Positions 34,292-43,398 of a stretch of 59,841 bases of DNA are shown here, piece by piece. Origin of the DNA: CAYGEY01 sp964349065 (GTDB lineage Bacteria > Patescibacteriota > Gracilibacteria > 1-14-2-50-48-13); the NCBI GenBank assembly GCA_964349065.1, contig CAYGEY010000003.1:1-59841 (forward strand), given 5' to 3'. The notes below the pieces were generated by a model, which worked only from the letters and a program-made list of their open reading frames with translations, did no database searches and was not told the DNA's origin. The position numbers were made by a program, and so were the translations under genes. The first letter of the stretch is position 1. Every line of letters starts with the position of its first letter.

Positions 34292-34634
34292 AATAGAAGT
34301 TGTTATGAAGTAGTTTATTTAAAGTATCAGTACTAATAAAGCAATTGCAGGTTTAAGCAGTGGGAACATTAGCAAAGCTATTTTGCTTTGACAAGACTTT
34401 TTTTCGGATTTTTTTAGCTCTTTTAAATTTATATACATTTATTTTCTGCCGCTCTTATATATAAGAGCCGAAAAAATTTTCCATATCATAATACCTTTGC
34501 ACTAGTTGTACACATTTTTTTATATTGTCTACAATATTTGTCTACATTTTGTCATCAGTTTGTTGACAATCTATAGACATACAAGTACCTTTAGCCACGT
34601 AAGACTGGTCTATGATATAGCTACACGACCCAAC
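34292..34634. promoter_or_regulatory. 343-bp divergent regulatory region between tuf and rsmH
   Basis: Holds the tuf promoter (34365-34394), a perfect 18-bp palindrome GCTCTTATATATAAGAGC at 34451-34468, and, on the rsmH side, two direct copies of TTGTCTACA (34523-34547 region) plus TTGACA near 34562. No ORF looks real here. The palindrome could be an operator or a short terminator. No mraZ gene or GTGGG-type MraZ sites are seen. Confidence 0.5.
34365..34394 (-). promoter_or_regulatory. candidate tuf-S10-spc promoter
   Basis: On the minus strand TTGTCA (34394-34389) and TAATGT (34370-34365) are spaced by 18 bases, about 74 bases upstream of the tuf start. The spacer holds a small AGCAAA/TTTGCT inverted repeat. 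The poly-A/T stretch directly upstream could act as an UP element for the alpha-CTD. Confidence 0.5.
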
Positions 34635-35573
34635 ATGTATATCTCAAAACACGACCCTGTACTGCAAAATGAAATAAAAGAGCTTTTCTCTTTTGATCAA
34701 AATACTGTATATGTCGATGCAACCTTGGGATTTGGCGGTCATGCAAAACAAATTCTAGACAATGTTCCATCTATTCAAACACTTGTAGGAATAGACATGG
34801 ATACAAAGCATCTGGAATATGCAAGAAATGAGCTGAAGCCCTACTCAACCAGTCGAACATTGATCTTTGAACATAACAGATTTGAGAATGTTTTCGAGGT
34901 TTGTCAGAAGCATAAACTAATTGGTAAAGTCACAAGTATACTCTTCGACTTCGGCATATGTAGTGCACATATAGACAATCCTGAACGTGGTTTTTCATAT
35001 ATGCATAATGGCCCTCTTGATATGAGAATGGATGGGCAAGCAAAAGAAACAGCTAAAGACATAGTAAATACAGCTGATGTACAGGACCTCACAAACATTA
35101 TTCGTACATTTGGTGAAGAAAAACATGCCTATAAAATTGCATTAGCAATTGAGAAGCAAAGAAAAATCTCTCCAATAGAAACAACATTTGATCTTGTTCA
35201 CATCATTGAGACGCTCTTTCCTTCATATAAGTCAAGAGATCCAATAACCAAAACATTTCAAGCCCTTCGTATTAGAACAAATAACGAACTAACTCAGATC
35301 CAAAAAGCCATTACCTCATGTATAGACATATTACGCCCGGGAGGAATTGTAGCATGTATCTCCTATCATTCACTAGAAGACCGAATCGTAAAAAACATAT
35401 TTAGAGATGCTGCTAAAGAATATGAATACACATCAACCAGAGTCGACGCAGAACGTATATATAGACAGCAAGGAATTCTCCTGACAAAAAAACCGATAGT
35501 ACCAAAACAAACCGAAATAGAGTATAATACTAGGGCACGAAGCGCAAAACTGCGCGCACTAAAAAAGATTTAA
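34635..35573 (+). CDS. rsmH: 16S rRNA (cytosine-1402-N4)-methyltransferase
   Basis: 312 residues, the MraW/RsmH family, which uses S-adenosylmethionine to methylate C1402 near the ribosomal P site. Motif I is YVDATLGFGGHAKQIL, followed by LVGIDMDTKHLEYARNEL, LFDFGICSAHIDNPERGFSY (the family DLGVSS-like block), LDMRMDG, and CISYHSLEDRIVK. I chose the ATG at 34635 (MYISKHDPVLQNEIKELF), because homologues start shortly before the HxPVL motif. The frame open from 34506 adds non-family residues. It heads a remnant dcw cluster. Confidence 0.95.
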   Translation: MYISKHDPVLQNEIKELFSFDQNTVYVDATLGFGGHAKQILDNVPSIQTLVGIDMDTKHLEYARNELKPYSTSRTLIFEHNRFENVFEVCQKHKLIGKVTSILFDFGICSAHIDNPERGFSYMHNGPLDMRMDGQAKETAKDIVNTADVQDLTNIIRTFGEEKHAYKIALAIEKQRKISPIETTFDLVHIIETLFPSYKSRDPITKTFQALRIRTNNELTQIQKAITSCIDILRPGGIVACISYHSLEDRIVKNIFRDAAKEYEYTSTRVDAERIYRQQGILLTKKPIVPKQTEIEYNTRARSAKLRALKKI

Positions 35574-35598
35574 ATCTGTACCACATCCCCTACCCCTC

Positions 35599-35961
35599 AT
35601 GGCAACTCTCCTCTTTACACGCGGCAACACACATAGAATCGGCCTCAAGAAAAAAACCTTGGCCGAGAGAGTGACTTTGGGTGCAAACACTTTAGTCATT
35701 ATTATTATAGCACTTATCTGTGTTGTAAGTGTCAGTTATCTTATTCACTCAAACAAGACTGCCGCAAAGGGCTATATCCTCAAAGAGTTAAAAGAAGAAG
35801 AAAGAATATTGGCACAACAAGCAAATTACTGGTCTCTCAAAGTTTCCCGTGAACAATCACTAAAATCACTTAAAACATCGCATGAAGTCGCCCGCATGAC
35901 AAAAACAGACCAAATTGTCTACATGAACAATAAAGATTCACAAGTCGCATTGCTCAAGTAA
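35599..35961 (+). CDS. FtsL/DivIC-like cell-division protein
   Basis: 120 residues. A short basic cytoplasmic N-terminus precedes one membrane segment (TLVIIIIALICVVSVSYLIH, about residues 31-50), then a helical coiled-coil-like extracellular part (LKELKEEERILAQQANYWSL). This bitopic layout and the place 26 bases after rsmH match FtsL, which recruits septal peptidoglycan synthesis proteins with FtsB/DivIC. The sequence itself is too divergent for a firm name. A terminator follows, and ftsI and the mur genes do not. Confidence 0.6.
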   Translation: MATLLFTRGNTHRIGLKKKTLAERVTLGANTLVIIIIALICVVSVSYLIHSNKTAAKGYILKELKEEERILAQQANYWSLKVSREQSLKSLKTSHEVARMTKTDQIVYMNNKDSQVALLK

Positions 35962-35984
35962 ATCCAGAGATGAAAAAAGACAGT

Positions 35985-36006
35985 ATAGCCAAAAGGGCTA
36001 TTTTTT
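35985..36006 (+). terminator. terminator of rsmH-ftsL-like operon
   Basis: ATAGCC and GGCTAT pair around a five-base loop and run into TTTTTT. It lies 24 bases after the stop of the ftsL-like gene and ends the shortened dcw operon. Confidence 0.85.
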
Positions 36007-36080
36007 ATTGCTTTGAAAAAGAAATAACCTATATTTGAAAAGAATTTCAATTCGTATTTAATTTTTTTACTCGCACTACT

Positions 36081-37298
36081 ATGTTAGCAAGAAAAAATCT
36101 TGCAGTCCTAGGAACATCAGCTGTTCTTAGTATTGCCCTTTTCACAAGCTGTGGAACACAAACGGCTCCGTCAAACGTTGATCATGCAAAAGTCATGCAA
36201 GAGGCCCGATCTAAATTGGTTACTGAGATTTCAGATTCCATGGATAAAAATATGGATGGAGAAACAGCAGGAAGCCTAACTGGAAATGCTATGACCCCAA
36301 TGGGAACAGTAAGTTTCAAAGCTGACGTAAGTGGAATGCAAGCAAAGACCTCAGCTGATATGATGGACTCCGCATATAAAATAGGATTAAACTTTGATGC
36401 CGACCTGGCTTCTCTCGGTAAAACCACTGGAGAATTATCTCTTGAAATGAGACAGTTAGCTACAATGTTCTATGCAACAATTGCAAAATTAACAGCAACA
36501 AGCGACAATGCAGATCTTAAAGCTCAAATTGATGCATACCTACCACTTGTAAGCATGTACACAGGTAAATGGTTTAAACTTGACCTCGCCGAACTTGCAA
36601 AGTCTACAGGAAAAGAAGCTGCAATGTTAGGAGGGAGCAACATGAAACTTATGAAAGAAATGGCATCCCTTCTCAAAGATTATGAAATTTTTGAAAGAGT
36701 GGAAACTATGCCAATGGAGAATGGTATGTATGTCTATAAAGTAAAACCAAATTCTGCTGAATTGGTGAAACTAGTAAAGGCCATTACAATTAAATCAAAT
36801 CCGGATAAAATTATAACCGCTCCTGATGAAGATAACTTAAAAATATTTTTTGATACTCTAGGTGACTCTCGCATTACTCATCTGTTGTATATTGATTCAA
36901 AAGATAATACATACAAGAAACTTACTTCAAAAGGAACTATTACCAATGGAGATAAATCAACTGATATTTCATTTGAGGCTTCATCAAAAGAAGTAGGTAA
37001 ATCTATGATCAACCTTATGCTTACTATGAAAGAAGGAAGCATTTCCCTTGCCGCAAATCTTGGAAAAACAACTGGAGATGTAACATTCCTTGTAGATGCT
37101 CCAACTCAAAAAGTAAAAATAGATATCAAGGGTCAAGCAACATTCAAAGAAGGAAAGCCAACTATTACAGCGCCTGAATCTGCTGAAGACCTAATGGGAA
37201 TACTTGGTGGACTTTTAGGAAAAGCTACCACTACCCCTGCTGTGGATATGAATGCAGGAAAAGGAGATGAGACGGCTCCAACCGGAGAGCCCCAATAG
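36081..37298 (+). CDS. putative lipoprotein, Met/Lys-rich repeats of beta type
   Basis: 405 residues. The N-terminus MLARKNLAVLGTSAVLSIAL followed by FTSCG is a lipoprotein signal with the modified cysteine at about residue 24. The mature part is soluble and rich in Met, Lys, Thr and Asp, ending in a Thr/Ala/Gly tail. It loosely resembles LppX/LolA-type or DUF6612-like surface lipoproteins that bind lipids, but no motif decides this. It has its own terminator at 37316-37353 and no operon partner. Confidence 0.65.
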   Translation: MLARKNLAVLGTSAVLSIALFTSCGTQTAPSNVDHAKVMQEARSKLVTEISDSMDKNMDGETAGSLTGNAMTPMGTVSFKADVSGMQAKTSADMMDSAYKIGLNFDADLASLGKTTGELSLEMRQLATMFYATIAKLTATSDNADLKAQIDAYLPLVSMYTGKWFKLDLAELAKSTGKEAAMLGGSNMKLMKEMASLLKDYEIFERVETMPMENGMYVYKVKPNSAELVKLVKAITIKSNPDKIITAPDEDNLKIFFDTLGDSRITHLLYIDSKDNTYKKLTSKGTITNGDKSTDISFEASSKEVGKSMINLMLTMKEGSISLAANLGKTTGDVTFLVDAPTQKVKIDIKGQATFKEGKPTITAPESAEDLMGILGGLLGKATTTPAVDMNAGKGDETAPTGEPQ

Positions 37299-37315
37299 CA
37301 CATAAGAGGTAACTT

Positions 37316-37353
37316 AAAAAATCCAGATCCCCAACAGGATCTGGATTTTTTTT
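37316..37353 (+). terminator. terminator of the 36081-37298 lipoprotein gene
   Basis: ATCCAGATCC and GGATCTGGAT form a perfect 10-bp stem around CCAACA, preceded by A-run and followed by eight T. Strong rho-independent terminator, possibly working both ways. Confidence 0.92.
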
Positions 37354-37391
37354 ATGTTTTATATAAAATGCAAGTACTTATATATATGGAT

Positions 37392-39239
37392 ATGCCTAAC
37401 AAGAAGGTTACATCACAACTAAATAATATTCCCGGTTCACCTGGGATATATTTAATGAAGAATGAAAAAGACGAGCTCATCTATGTCGGCAAGGCAAAAG
37501 ATCTCAAAAAACGTGTAACGTCATATTTCAGAAAAAGCTCCAAACCTAATCAAAAGACACAAAAACTTGTATCTGAAATATCCTCACTAGAATATGTTGA
37601 AACAAGATCAGACATAGAGGCACTAATACTCGAGACAAACTACATTAAAGAAAATAAGCCAAAATATAACATTCTTATGCGAGATGATAAAAATCATCTC
37701 TATATAAAAATAACCAAATCCGAGGACTACCCCAGAATCTACACAGTTCGGAATATTGTAAAAGACGGGAGTCTTTATTTTGGACCAAAAACAAGTGGAA
37801 TCGATGTAAAACGTACACTCAAACTACTTCGAAAACTATTCCCCTATCGTACATGTACTTTGGACATAGTAGACAAAGGAGACAGTGTAGAAATTAAAAA
37901 GAAAACAATTAATTATCCATGTATTTATTACCATATCAAACGATGCTTAGGGCCATGTATTAAACAATGTAATCCTGATTATAGACAACTTATAGACAAT
38001 ATAGTCACTGTGCTTGAGGGTAATTACAAAGACGTAATACATGATCTACAGGGTAAAATGGAAGAACACGCAAAACACAAGCGTTTTGAGAAGGCTATAG
38101 CGTCAAGAGATCTCATAACTTCCCTTCATGCACTCATGGAAAAACAAAATATCACACAAACTGACCCTACAATGAATACTGACGTTGTCGGTGTAACAAA
38201 TCAATTTGATAAATTTTTCTTTCACTTATTTCAAATCAGAAATGGTAAGCTGATTGGTCATGAAAATTTTACTTTTGATAGTAAATTGAAAGAAGATACC
38301 GATGAAAGCGAACTGCTCACGACATTTCTGATGCAGTATTATACAATTGCAACTTCTTTCCCGAATGAAATAATGATACCTAATCAAATCCAAGATGAGC
38401 ATCTCATCAAAGATTTCATTACAAATATTTCTCATAAATCTATTGATATCTCTTATCCACAACGTGGTAAAAAACGAGATCTCATCGCCCTTGCAACGCA
38501 GAATGCAGAAAGTTTTGCATATCAACAAAAGGCCTCATGGGAACTTGAAGATGAAAAAACGGTAGGGGCATTGGAAAATCTTAAAAAAGCTCTAGTCTTA
38601 GCTGATATACCAAAAAGAATTGAATGTTATGATATTTCACATTTAGGAGGGACATCAACTGTGGGATCAATGATTGTCTTCATAGATGGAAAACCTTCAA
38701 AGAAAGACTATCGAAGGTTCACAATAAAAACCCTGCCGGACGGAACAATTGATGATTTCGCCAGTTTAGAAGAAGTGTTATCAAGAAGATTAAAGGCATT
38801 AAAATCAACAGAGACAAACGAAAATACACCTGATTTAATTATTATTGATGGAGGCAAGGGCCAACTCTCTTCTGTGATGTCAGTTGCTCAAAAACTTGAT
38901 ATAGATATACCTATTGTATCTCTCGCAAAACAAGAAGAAGAGATATTTCTACCATACGAAAAAGATTCAATAATCCTTCCGAGAAATTCAAAAGAGCTCT
39001 ACCTTGTACAGAATATACGTGATGAAGCTCACCGATTTGCAATATCATTTAATAGAAATCTTCGTGCAAAAAAACAACATATGAGTATCTTGGATAAAAT
39101 CCCAGGTATTGGACCAAAAAAGAAAAAGCTTCTACTAAAAACTTTTGGGGACGTACATGGCATAGCACTAGCCACAATTGAAGACCTAACTCCACTTGTG
39201 GGAGAAAAGGTTGCGACCACGATTAAAGAAATAATTTAA
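37392..39239 (+). CDS. uvrC: excinuclease ABC subunit C
   Basis: 615 residues from the chosen ATG. UvrC makes both incisions in nucleotide excision repair with UvrA and UvrB. The N-terminal GIY-YIG nuclease domain has GSPGIYLMKNEKDELIYVGK. The middle has a UvrB-binding UVR helix. The RNase H-like second nuclease region has ECYDISHLGGTSTVGSMIVF and IIDGGKGQLS. The C-terminal (HhH)2 pair is KIPGIGPKKKKLLLKTFG. Met codons at 37368 and 37386 are alternative starts; 37392 fits homologues best and no Shine-Dalgarno decides it. uvrA and uvrB are not in the window. Confidence 0.95.
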   Translation: MPNKKVTSQLNNIPGSPGIYLMKNEKDELIYVGKAKDLKKRVTSYFRKSSKPNQKTQKLVSEISSLEYVETRSDIEALILETNYIKENKPKYNILMRDDKNHLYIKITKSEDYPRIYTVRNIVKDGSLYFGPKTSGIDVKRTLKLLRKLFPYRTCTLDIVDKGDSVEIKKKTINYPCIYYHIKRCLGPCIKQCNPDYRQLIDNIVTVLEGNYKDVIHDLQGKMEEHAKHKRFEKAIASRDLITSLHALMEKQNITQTDPTMNTDVVGVTNQFDKFFFHLFQIRNGKLIGHENFTFDSKLKEDTDESELLTTFLMQYYTIATSFPNEIMIPNQIQDEHLIKDFITNISHKSIDISYPQRGKKRDLIALATQNAESFAYQQKASWELEDEKTVGALENLKKALVLADIPKRIECYDISHLGGTSTVGSMIVFIDGKPSKKDYRRFTIKTLPDGTIDDFASLEEVLSRRLKALKSTETNENTPDLIIIDGGKGQLSSVMSVAQKLDIDIPIVSLAKQEEEIFLPYEKDSIILPRNSKELYLVQNIRDEAHRFAISFNRNLRAKKQHMSILDKIPGIGPKKKKLLLKTFGDVHGIALATIEDLTPLVGEKVATTIKEII

Positions 39240-39243
39240 CTTT

Positions 39244-40632
39244 ATGCTAGAAATAATAGATATAGTCTCGATCATTATCAGCAGTTTCCTCTTTATAATT
39301 TCGACTTTTCTAGTTTTTAAGCAAGAAAAATATCTTCTCTGGGTACCACTCTTTTTGATTTGCACAGGTCAAATGCTAAGATTACCAATTGCCGTCTCAC
39401 AAATTGGAATCCTTACTGCAGACCTCCTCATCCCATGGATCATCTTTTTATGGTTCATAAAAAAACTTATCATTCAACGAACTCTTCCAAAAACTCATCT
39501 CGGATTAAGCATCTATCTTTTTATAGGAGCACTCACACTTTCATTATTCTTAGCAATCCCAACACTTCCTACATCAGAATTCGCCACAAGTTTATTCTAT
39601 TTAATTAGGCAAGCCGCATACCTTCTATTCTTTTTCCCTATCTTCGAGGCATTTACAAAATATGATAAGTCCAAATTTATTAAACATATATTTATTGCCT
39701 CAATCATACTTTGTATTTTAGGAATCCTACAATTCATCTACGTTCCTGATTTCACATTTATGGCGAAAGCAGAGGGTTGGGATCCTCATATAGGAAGACT
39801 CCTTTCTACTTGGTATGACCCAAATTTCATAGCAGGATTTTTCGCTTTCATTATTTCACTTTTTTCAAGCCTCTATATTGATTCAAAAGAAAAGTTGAAA
39901 CATCTCGGATATCCACTCGGCATAATACTTCTAACCAGTTGCTTCATACTCACATACTCTCGAAGTGGAATAGTAGCATTAGCTGTTTCTATATTAATCA
40001 TAGCTATTTTGAGAGCAAGAAGTTTACTTATAATTGGACTCATTGGCTTATTTTTAGGTATCACAATTTCTGACCGTTTCTCAGAAAGATTTTATGGAAT
40101 GATAGATAGTGCAATTGCCACTATAACAGGATCTCTCGATCATGATGTTGATCTAACCAGTCAGGAACGTATTGCTTCATATGAGCAAGTAGGGATTATT
40201 ATCTCCGATCATTACCTCTTTGGCATTGGATTTAACAATATTAAATATTACAAACTCTCTAAGGGTTTAGTTGCTGACCCAAATAAACATTCAGCAAGTG
40301 GATCAGATTCAAGTTTGCTTAATATTTTCATGACCAGTGGAATTTTTGGTCTTTGTTTCTTTTTCTACTTTTTATATTCTGCTTCCCGCATGAGCCTCAT
40401 CCTTTTTCTGCAGTCAAAAAAATATTCCATGGCGAAGGGGTTCGGGCTTGGTATGTTTGCTTCACTCATTGCACTTTTCTTTCATTCGTTCTTTGTAAAT
40501 TCACTCCTTTATCCACTTTTTCTACTCATCCTGATGCCTTTATTAGGTCTTTTGGAAAACCTTTACCAAGAAATGTTAGATATTTCGAATAATAGCATGA
40601 ATAAGCAAAGACAAGAGTCCATACCCGAATAA
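39244..40632 (+). CDS. O-antigen ligase / Wzy-type polymerase-like membrane protein
   Basis: 462 residues with about 11-12 hydrophobic segments and a larger extracellular loop near residues 280-350 that carries the polar segment after SLDHDVDLTSQERIASYEQV. The block LLTSCFILTYSRSGIVALAV is characteristic of the O-antigen ligase/Wzy family (PF04932), membrane enzymes that join lipid-linked polysaccharide units. Which polymer it handles is unknown. It starts 4 bases after uvrC, probably by read-through, and its 3' end overlaps the convergent gene at 40576-41367 by 57 bases. Confidence 0.75.
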   Translation: MLEIIDIVSIIISSFLFIISTFLVFKQEKYLLWVPLFLICTGQMLRLPIAVSQIGILTADLLIPWIIFLWFIKKLIIQRTLPKTHLGLSIYLFIGALTLSLFLAIPTLPTSEFATSLFYLIRQAAYLLFFFPIFEAFTKYDKSKFIKHIFIASIILCILGILQFIYVPDFTFMAKAEGWDPHIGRLLSTWYDPNFIAGFFAFIISLFSSLYIDSKEKLKHLGYPLGIILLTSCFILTYSRSGIVALAVSILIIAILRARSLLIIGLIGLFLGITISDRFSERFYGMIDSAIATITGSLDHDVDLTSQERIASYEQVGIIISDHYLFGIGFNNIKYYKLSKGLVADPNKHSASGSDSSLLNIFMTSGIFGLCFFFYFLYSASRMSLILFLQSKKYSMAKGFGLGMFASLIALFFHSFFVNSLLYPLFLLILMPLLGLLENLYQEMLDISNNSMNKQRQESIPE

Positions 40633-41367
40633 TGCTTCAAGAGCTACCAATGTCTCAACTATAATATTTGTCGCATAATTACCTATACCGGCTAAACTGC
40701 TAATACTCAATAATATATAATCAACTCCAAAAAACTGAAGTTTTGGAAGCATTTTGACTAAACTCATAAAATCTACAAAAGCAAACATAAGCGCAAATAC
40801 CAATATAACCCACAACATGGAAATAAATATCCGAGTGAAACTCATACCAAACAAACTTCCTTTCTGAAACACATACAGGAGTAAATATGGCCCCCATGCC
40901 CGTTTGAGCAACTGTTTCTGCATACGAAATAACATTCGCTCAACATATGCCCTATCTCTCGCTTCATCAAATCCTTTTTGTGTGTAATCATGCTCCAAAG
41001 CAAGATAAAATCTATCTATTAATTTAAAAAATGCTTTCAACTGTGTACCAACAAGGGACTTTTTTCTCTTATCTTCAGCTTCATTAATCTGGCTCTGGAA
41101 ATCAGCAACCGCATCTTTAAAGGCCTGATTCATACTTTCAAAGTATTTTTCAAGCACCGGCGTTTCAAAATTCATATTCTTTCGCAGTAAGAGCCGAAGC
41201 AAATAATAATACAGCTCAGCCTTTTTTTCGTAATCCTTGGGCGCGGCATTCGCTAATTCATTTTTCATAAACTCTTCAGCCATTGCAAGAGACAGATCAA
41301 GCTCTCTGTACCCTTCTGCAATCTTTATGGCGTCATCTAATCGAAATGTTTTTTGTACCTCTTCCAT
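40576..41367 (-). CDS. membrane protein with ion-channel-like C-terminal pore region
   Basis: 263 residues. The first 160 or so are soluble and helical with many charged residues. The C-terminal 100 hold two membrane segments (IFISMLWVILVFALMFAFVDF and TLVALEALFGYGLLSLLIHA) with a re-entrant-looking segment DYILLSISSLAGIGNYATN between them. This TM-P-TM layout resembles two-TM ion channels (Ion_trans_2), with GIGN in the place of the potassium filter TVGYG. The filter is not canonical, so selectivity cannot be predicted. The soluble part may be a sensor. Convergent overlap with the O-antigen ligase-like gene. Confidence 0.5.
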   Translation of the reverse strand: MEEVQKTFRLDDAIKIAEGYRELDLSLAMAEEFMKNELANAAPKDYEKKAELYYYLLRLLLRKNMNFETPVLEKYFESMNQAFKDAVADFQSQINEAEDKRKKSLVGTQLKAFFKLIDRFYLALEHDYTQKGFDEARDRAYVERMLFRMQKQLLKRAWGPYLLLYVFQKGSLFGMSFTRIFISMLWVILVFALMFAFVDFMSLVKMLPKLQFFGVDYILLSISSLAGIGNYATNIIVETLVALEALFGYGLLSLLIHAIIRNI

Positions 41368-41495
41368 GAAATATTTTTATGTTCATACCAGTATACCATA
41401 AACACCTATTTTGCGCATATATTTGCACGAATACCTTTTTTCTTGCATACAAAATACAAGCATGGTACTTTCGTTGCGTTTCAAATTGAAAATAT

Positions 41496-41571
41496 GGGAT
41501 AGTAGCTCAGTCGGTAGAGCAACGGCCTCTTAAGCCGATGGTCGCGGGTTCGAATCCCGCCTGTCCCACCA
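41496..41571 (+). tRNA. tRNA-Lys (anticodon CTT)
   Basis: A 76-nt cloverleaf: acceptor GGGATAG/CTGTCCC, D stem GCTC/GAGC, anticodon loop CTCTTAA with anticodon CTT, and T stem GCGGG/CCCGC with loop TTCGAAT. The 3' CCA is encoded. The outermost anticodon-stem pair is an A-A mismatch. It reads AAG codons. Confidence 0.95.
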
Positions 41572-41662
41572 TTCGACTCGCTGTGCTCGCTCATGGTGTT
41601 CCACCCTTTTCATGATCAATTCAATTTATCATTTAAAATACACATCAGAGATAATGAACTGA

Positions 41663-43339
41663 TTATTTGCAACTATACTCCGTTTCCTCATTCTTTTTCC
41701 AATCCGCATTGATGTAATACCATGCAAAATCACGAAGTCTCTTCGAAACAATAGTTACAAATTCTTTTGCCACTTCAGGTTTTAGAAATAATTGTTGATT
41801 GAATTGATTATTATGTTTAATACTCAAATATGTAATATACGAATCAACAAGGTCATGAATCAACTTATATGTTTTCACATCTGTTTTAAGCACTGTTTTC
41901 AATACATTTAAGGCAATTTCATTATTGCCACTTTCAACAGCATGAAGATATTCAAACACAAACGAATCTGCCTCTGTGATTTCTGACCAAGAATATTTTG
42001 CATTCGTAGTGCCCTCAACATGCACAAGTGGTTCAGATTCAAACTGAAGAAACTTTCGTTTTGCCTCTACTGCTTTATTTGCAATACTATGAGAAAATAA
42101 TTGATGTTTCGTCTCATGTAGAAGGGTTGAATCAACTTCTTTTTGATCTTGTAAGCCTGGAATATAGTTTAGTACAACATTGTCTTCTCGCTGAAATCCT
42201 TGTAGGCTTGGATGTGTCGTAAAATAAATAAATCTTTTTATTAAAGTAAGATTTTGAGGAACACTTTGCAAATCAGTTAAATCTGAATATTCTTTCTTTT
42301 TTTGTAAAAGATAACTTGCAGTAGATATAAGAGCATCAGATATGGATTTAGATTTTTTACTTGGGCAAGAAATTTCCTGCATATTTAACAACGTACCGTC
42401 GGTACTAAGTGACTCTGCACATAATGGCTCTTCAAGAGTAAATATCGGCATAATGCCAAACTGTCCTCCCACGCACTGCCTAATATAGTTAACATTAAAA
42501 TTGAGATTATTATGCTCAAAAAATTTACTAAGAGCAGAAACAATGAAGGATTGTTGCTTATCCTGATTTCTATACATAAGCATACTACAAACAGGAATCT
42601 TGGGATAAAACTTTTTTAAGTCTTCATAAACCGGACGAAGCATTATGTCAGTAAGCTCATCATACGTGGAACTATCTGAAGGCTTATCAAGAGGTGTGTT
42701 TACAATCTTTTCATATATTTTACTTACTTGCTTCCCTGTCATGTTTGCCATCTCGACTAGCTCTTCTGGTCGTAATTGTTTCTGTTGCACTTCATTCTCA
42801 AACAATCGAATGTTTTTATCGAAATCATCTGCAGAAACTAAAATAGTTTCAAGTGTACAGTTTTGCATATCTCTTTGAACCGGTTTCTCATTATAAGCTG
42901 ATGATCCTATCTGTTGATTTAATACTTTCTTTTGCACTGAAAGAGACGGCGCCCTTTCAGGAAGAACACTATACATATCAATAATTCTTTGCCAGTCAGC
43001 TGTCACGGGTACAATTTCATTCAATTTAATGGTGAAAATTGGGGGCAATGTAATATTCAAATTATCAATACTCGTATTTATCGTTTTTTCTTGATTATTT
43101 ACTGTAGTAACCGGTACCGTATTTGTCCAAGTTGGAGTAACATCTTTTAAAACTATGGGAGGTTTCTCAATAATGGGCTGACTACTTTTTTCTGTTGATA
43201 AAGGAGGCTGAGTAGCAATAGTATTTACAACAGAACAACTAAAGATTTGAGAAACAGCGGTAAGCATTAGAGCTTCCCTCCTGATAATTTGATATATCCC
43301 TTCAGAAGATCTGAGTTTATCTGGTATACTTGAGTTCAT
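41663..43339 (-). CDS. putative surface-anchored HExxH metallopeptidase-like protein
   Basis: 558 residues. The N-terminus has a short hydrophobic stretch ending in a lipobox-like IFSC (cysteine near residue 35), so it may be a lipoprotein, though the signal is weak and preceded by about 20 polar residues; a start at the Met near residue 25 would fit better. A Pro/Thr-rich linker follows. HETKH at about 408-412, within STLLHETKHQLFSHS, is a zinc-peptidase motif, and EITEADSF about 45 residues later could supply the third ligand (gluzincin style). I do not recognise the family. The gene stands alone between tRNA-Lys and the VIT gene. Confidence 0.55.
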   Translation of the reverse strand: MNSSIPDKLRSSEGIYQIIRREALMLTAVSQIFSCSVVNTIATQPPLSTEKSSQPIIEKPPIVLKDVTPTWTNTVPVTTVNNQEKTINTSIDNLNITLPPIFTIKLNEIVPVTADWQRIIDMYSVLPERAPSLSVQKKVLNQQIGSSAYNEKPVQRDMQNCTLETILVSADDFDKNIRLFENEVQQKQLRPEELVEMANMTGKQVSKIYEKIVNTPLDKPSDSSTYDELTDIMLRPVYEDLKKFYPKIPVCSMLMYRNQDKQQSFIVSALSKFFEHNNLNFNVNYIRQCVGGQFGIMPIFTLEEPLCAESLSTDGTLLNMQEISCPSKKSKSISDALISTASYLLQKKKEYSDLTDLQSVPQNLTLIKRFIYFTTHPSLQGFQREDNVVLNYIPGLQDQKEVDSTLLHETKHQLFSHSIANKAVEAKRKFLQFESEPLVHVEGTTNAKYSWSEITEADSFVFEYLHAVESGNNEIALNVLKTVLKTDVKTYKLIHDLVDSYITYLSIKHNNQFNQQLFLKPEVAKEFVTIVSKRLRDFAWYYINADWKKNEETEYSCK

Positions 43340-43398
43340 CTATTAATAATTGGAGGATTTAATAAAATGCATATTAAACAATAAATTCAATATGTCAA

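Noticed and set aside
41572..41600. Attachment site downstream of tRNA-Lys
   Set aside because: The CTCGCTGTGCTCGCT direct repeat is short, there is no integrase gene nearby and no second copy was noticed.
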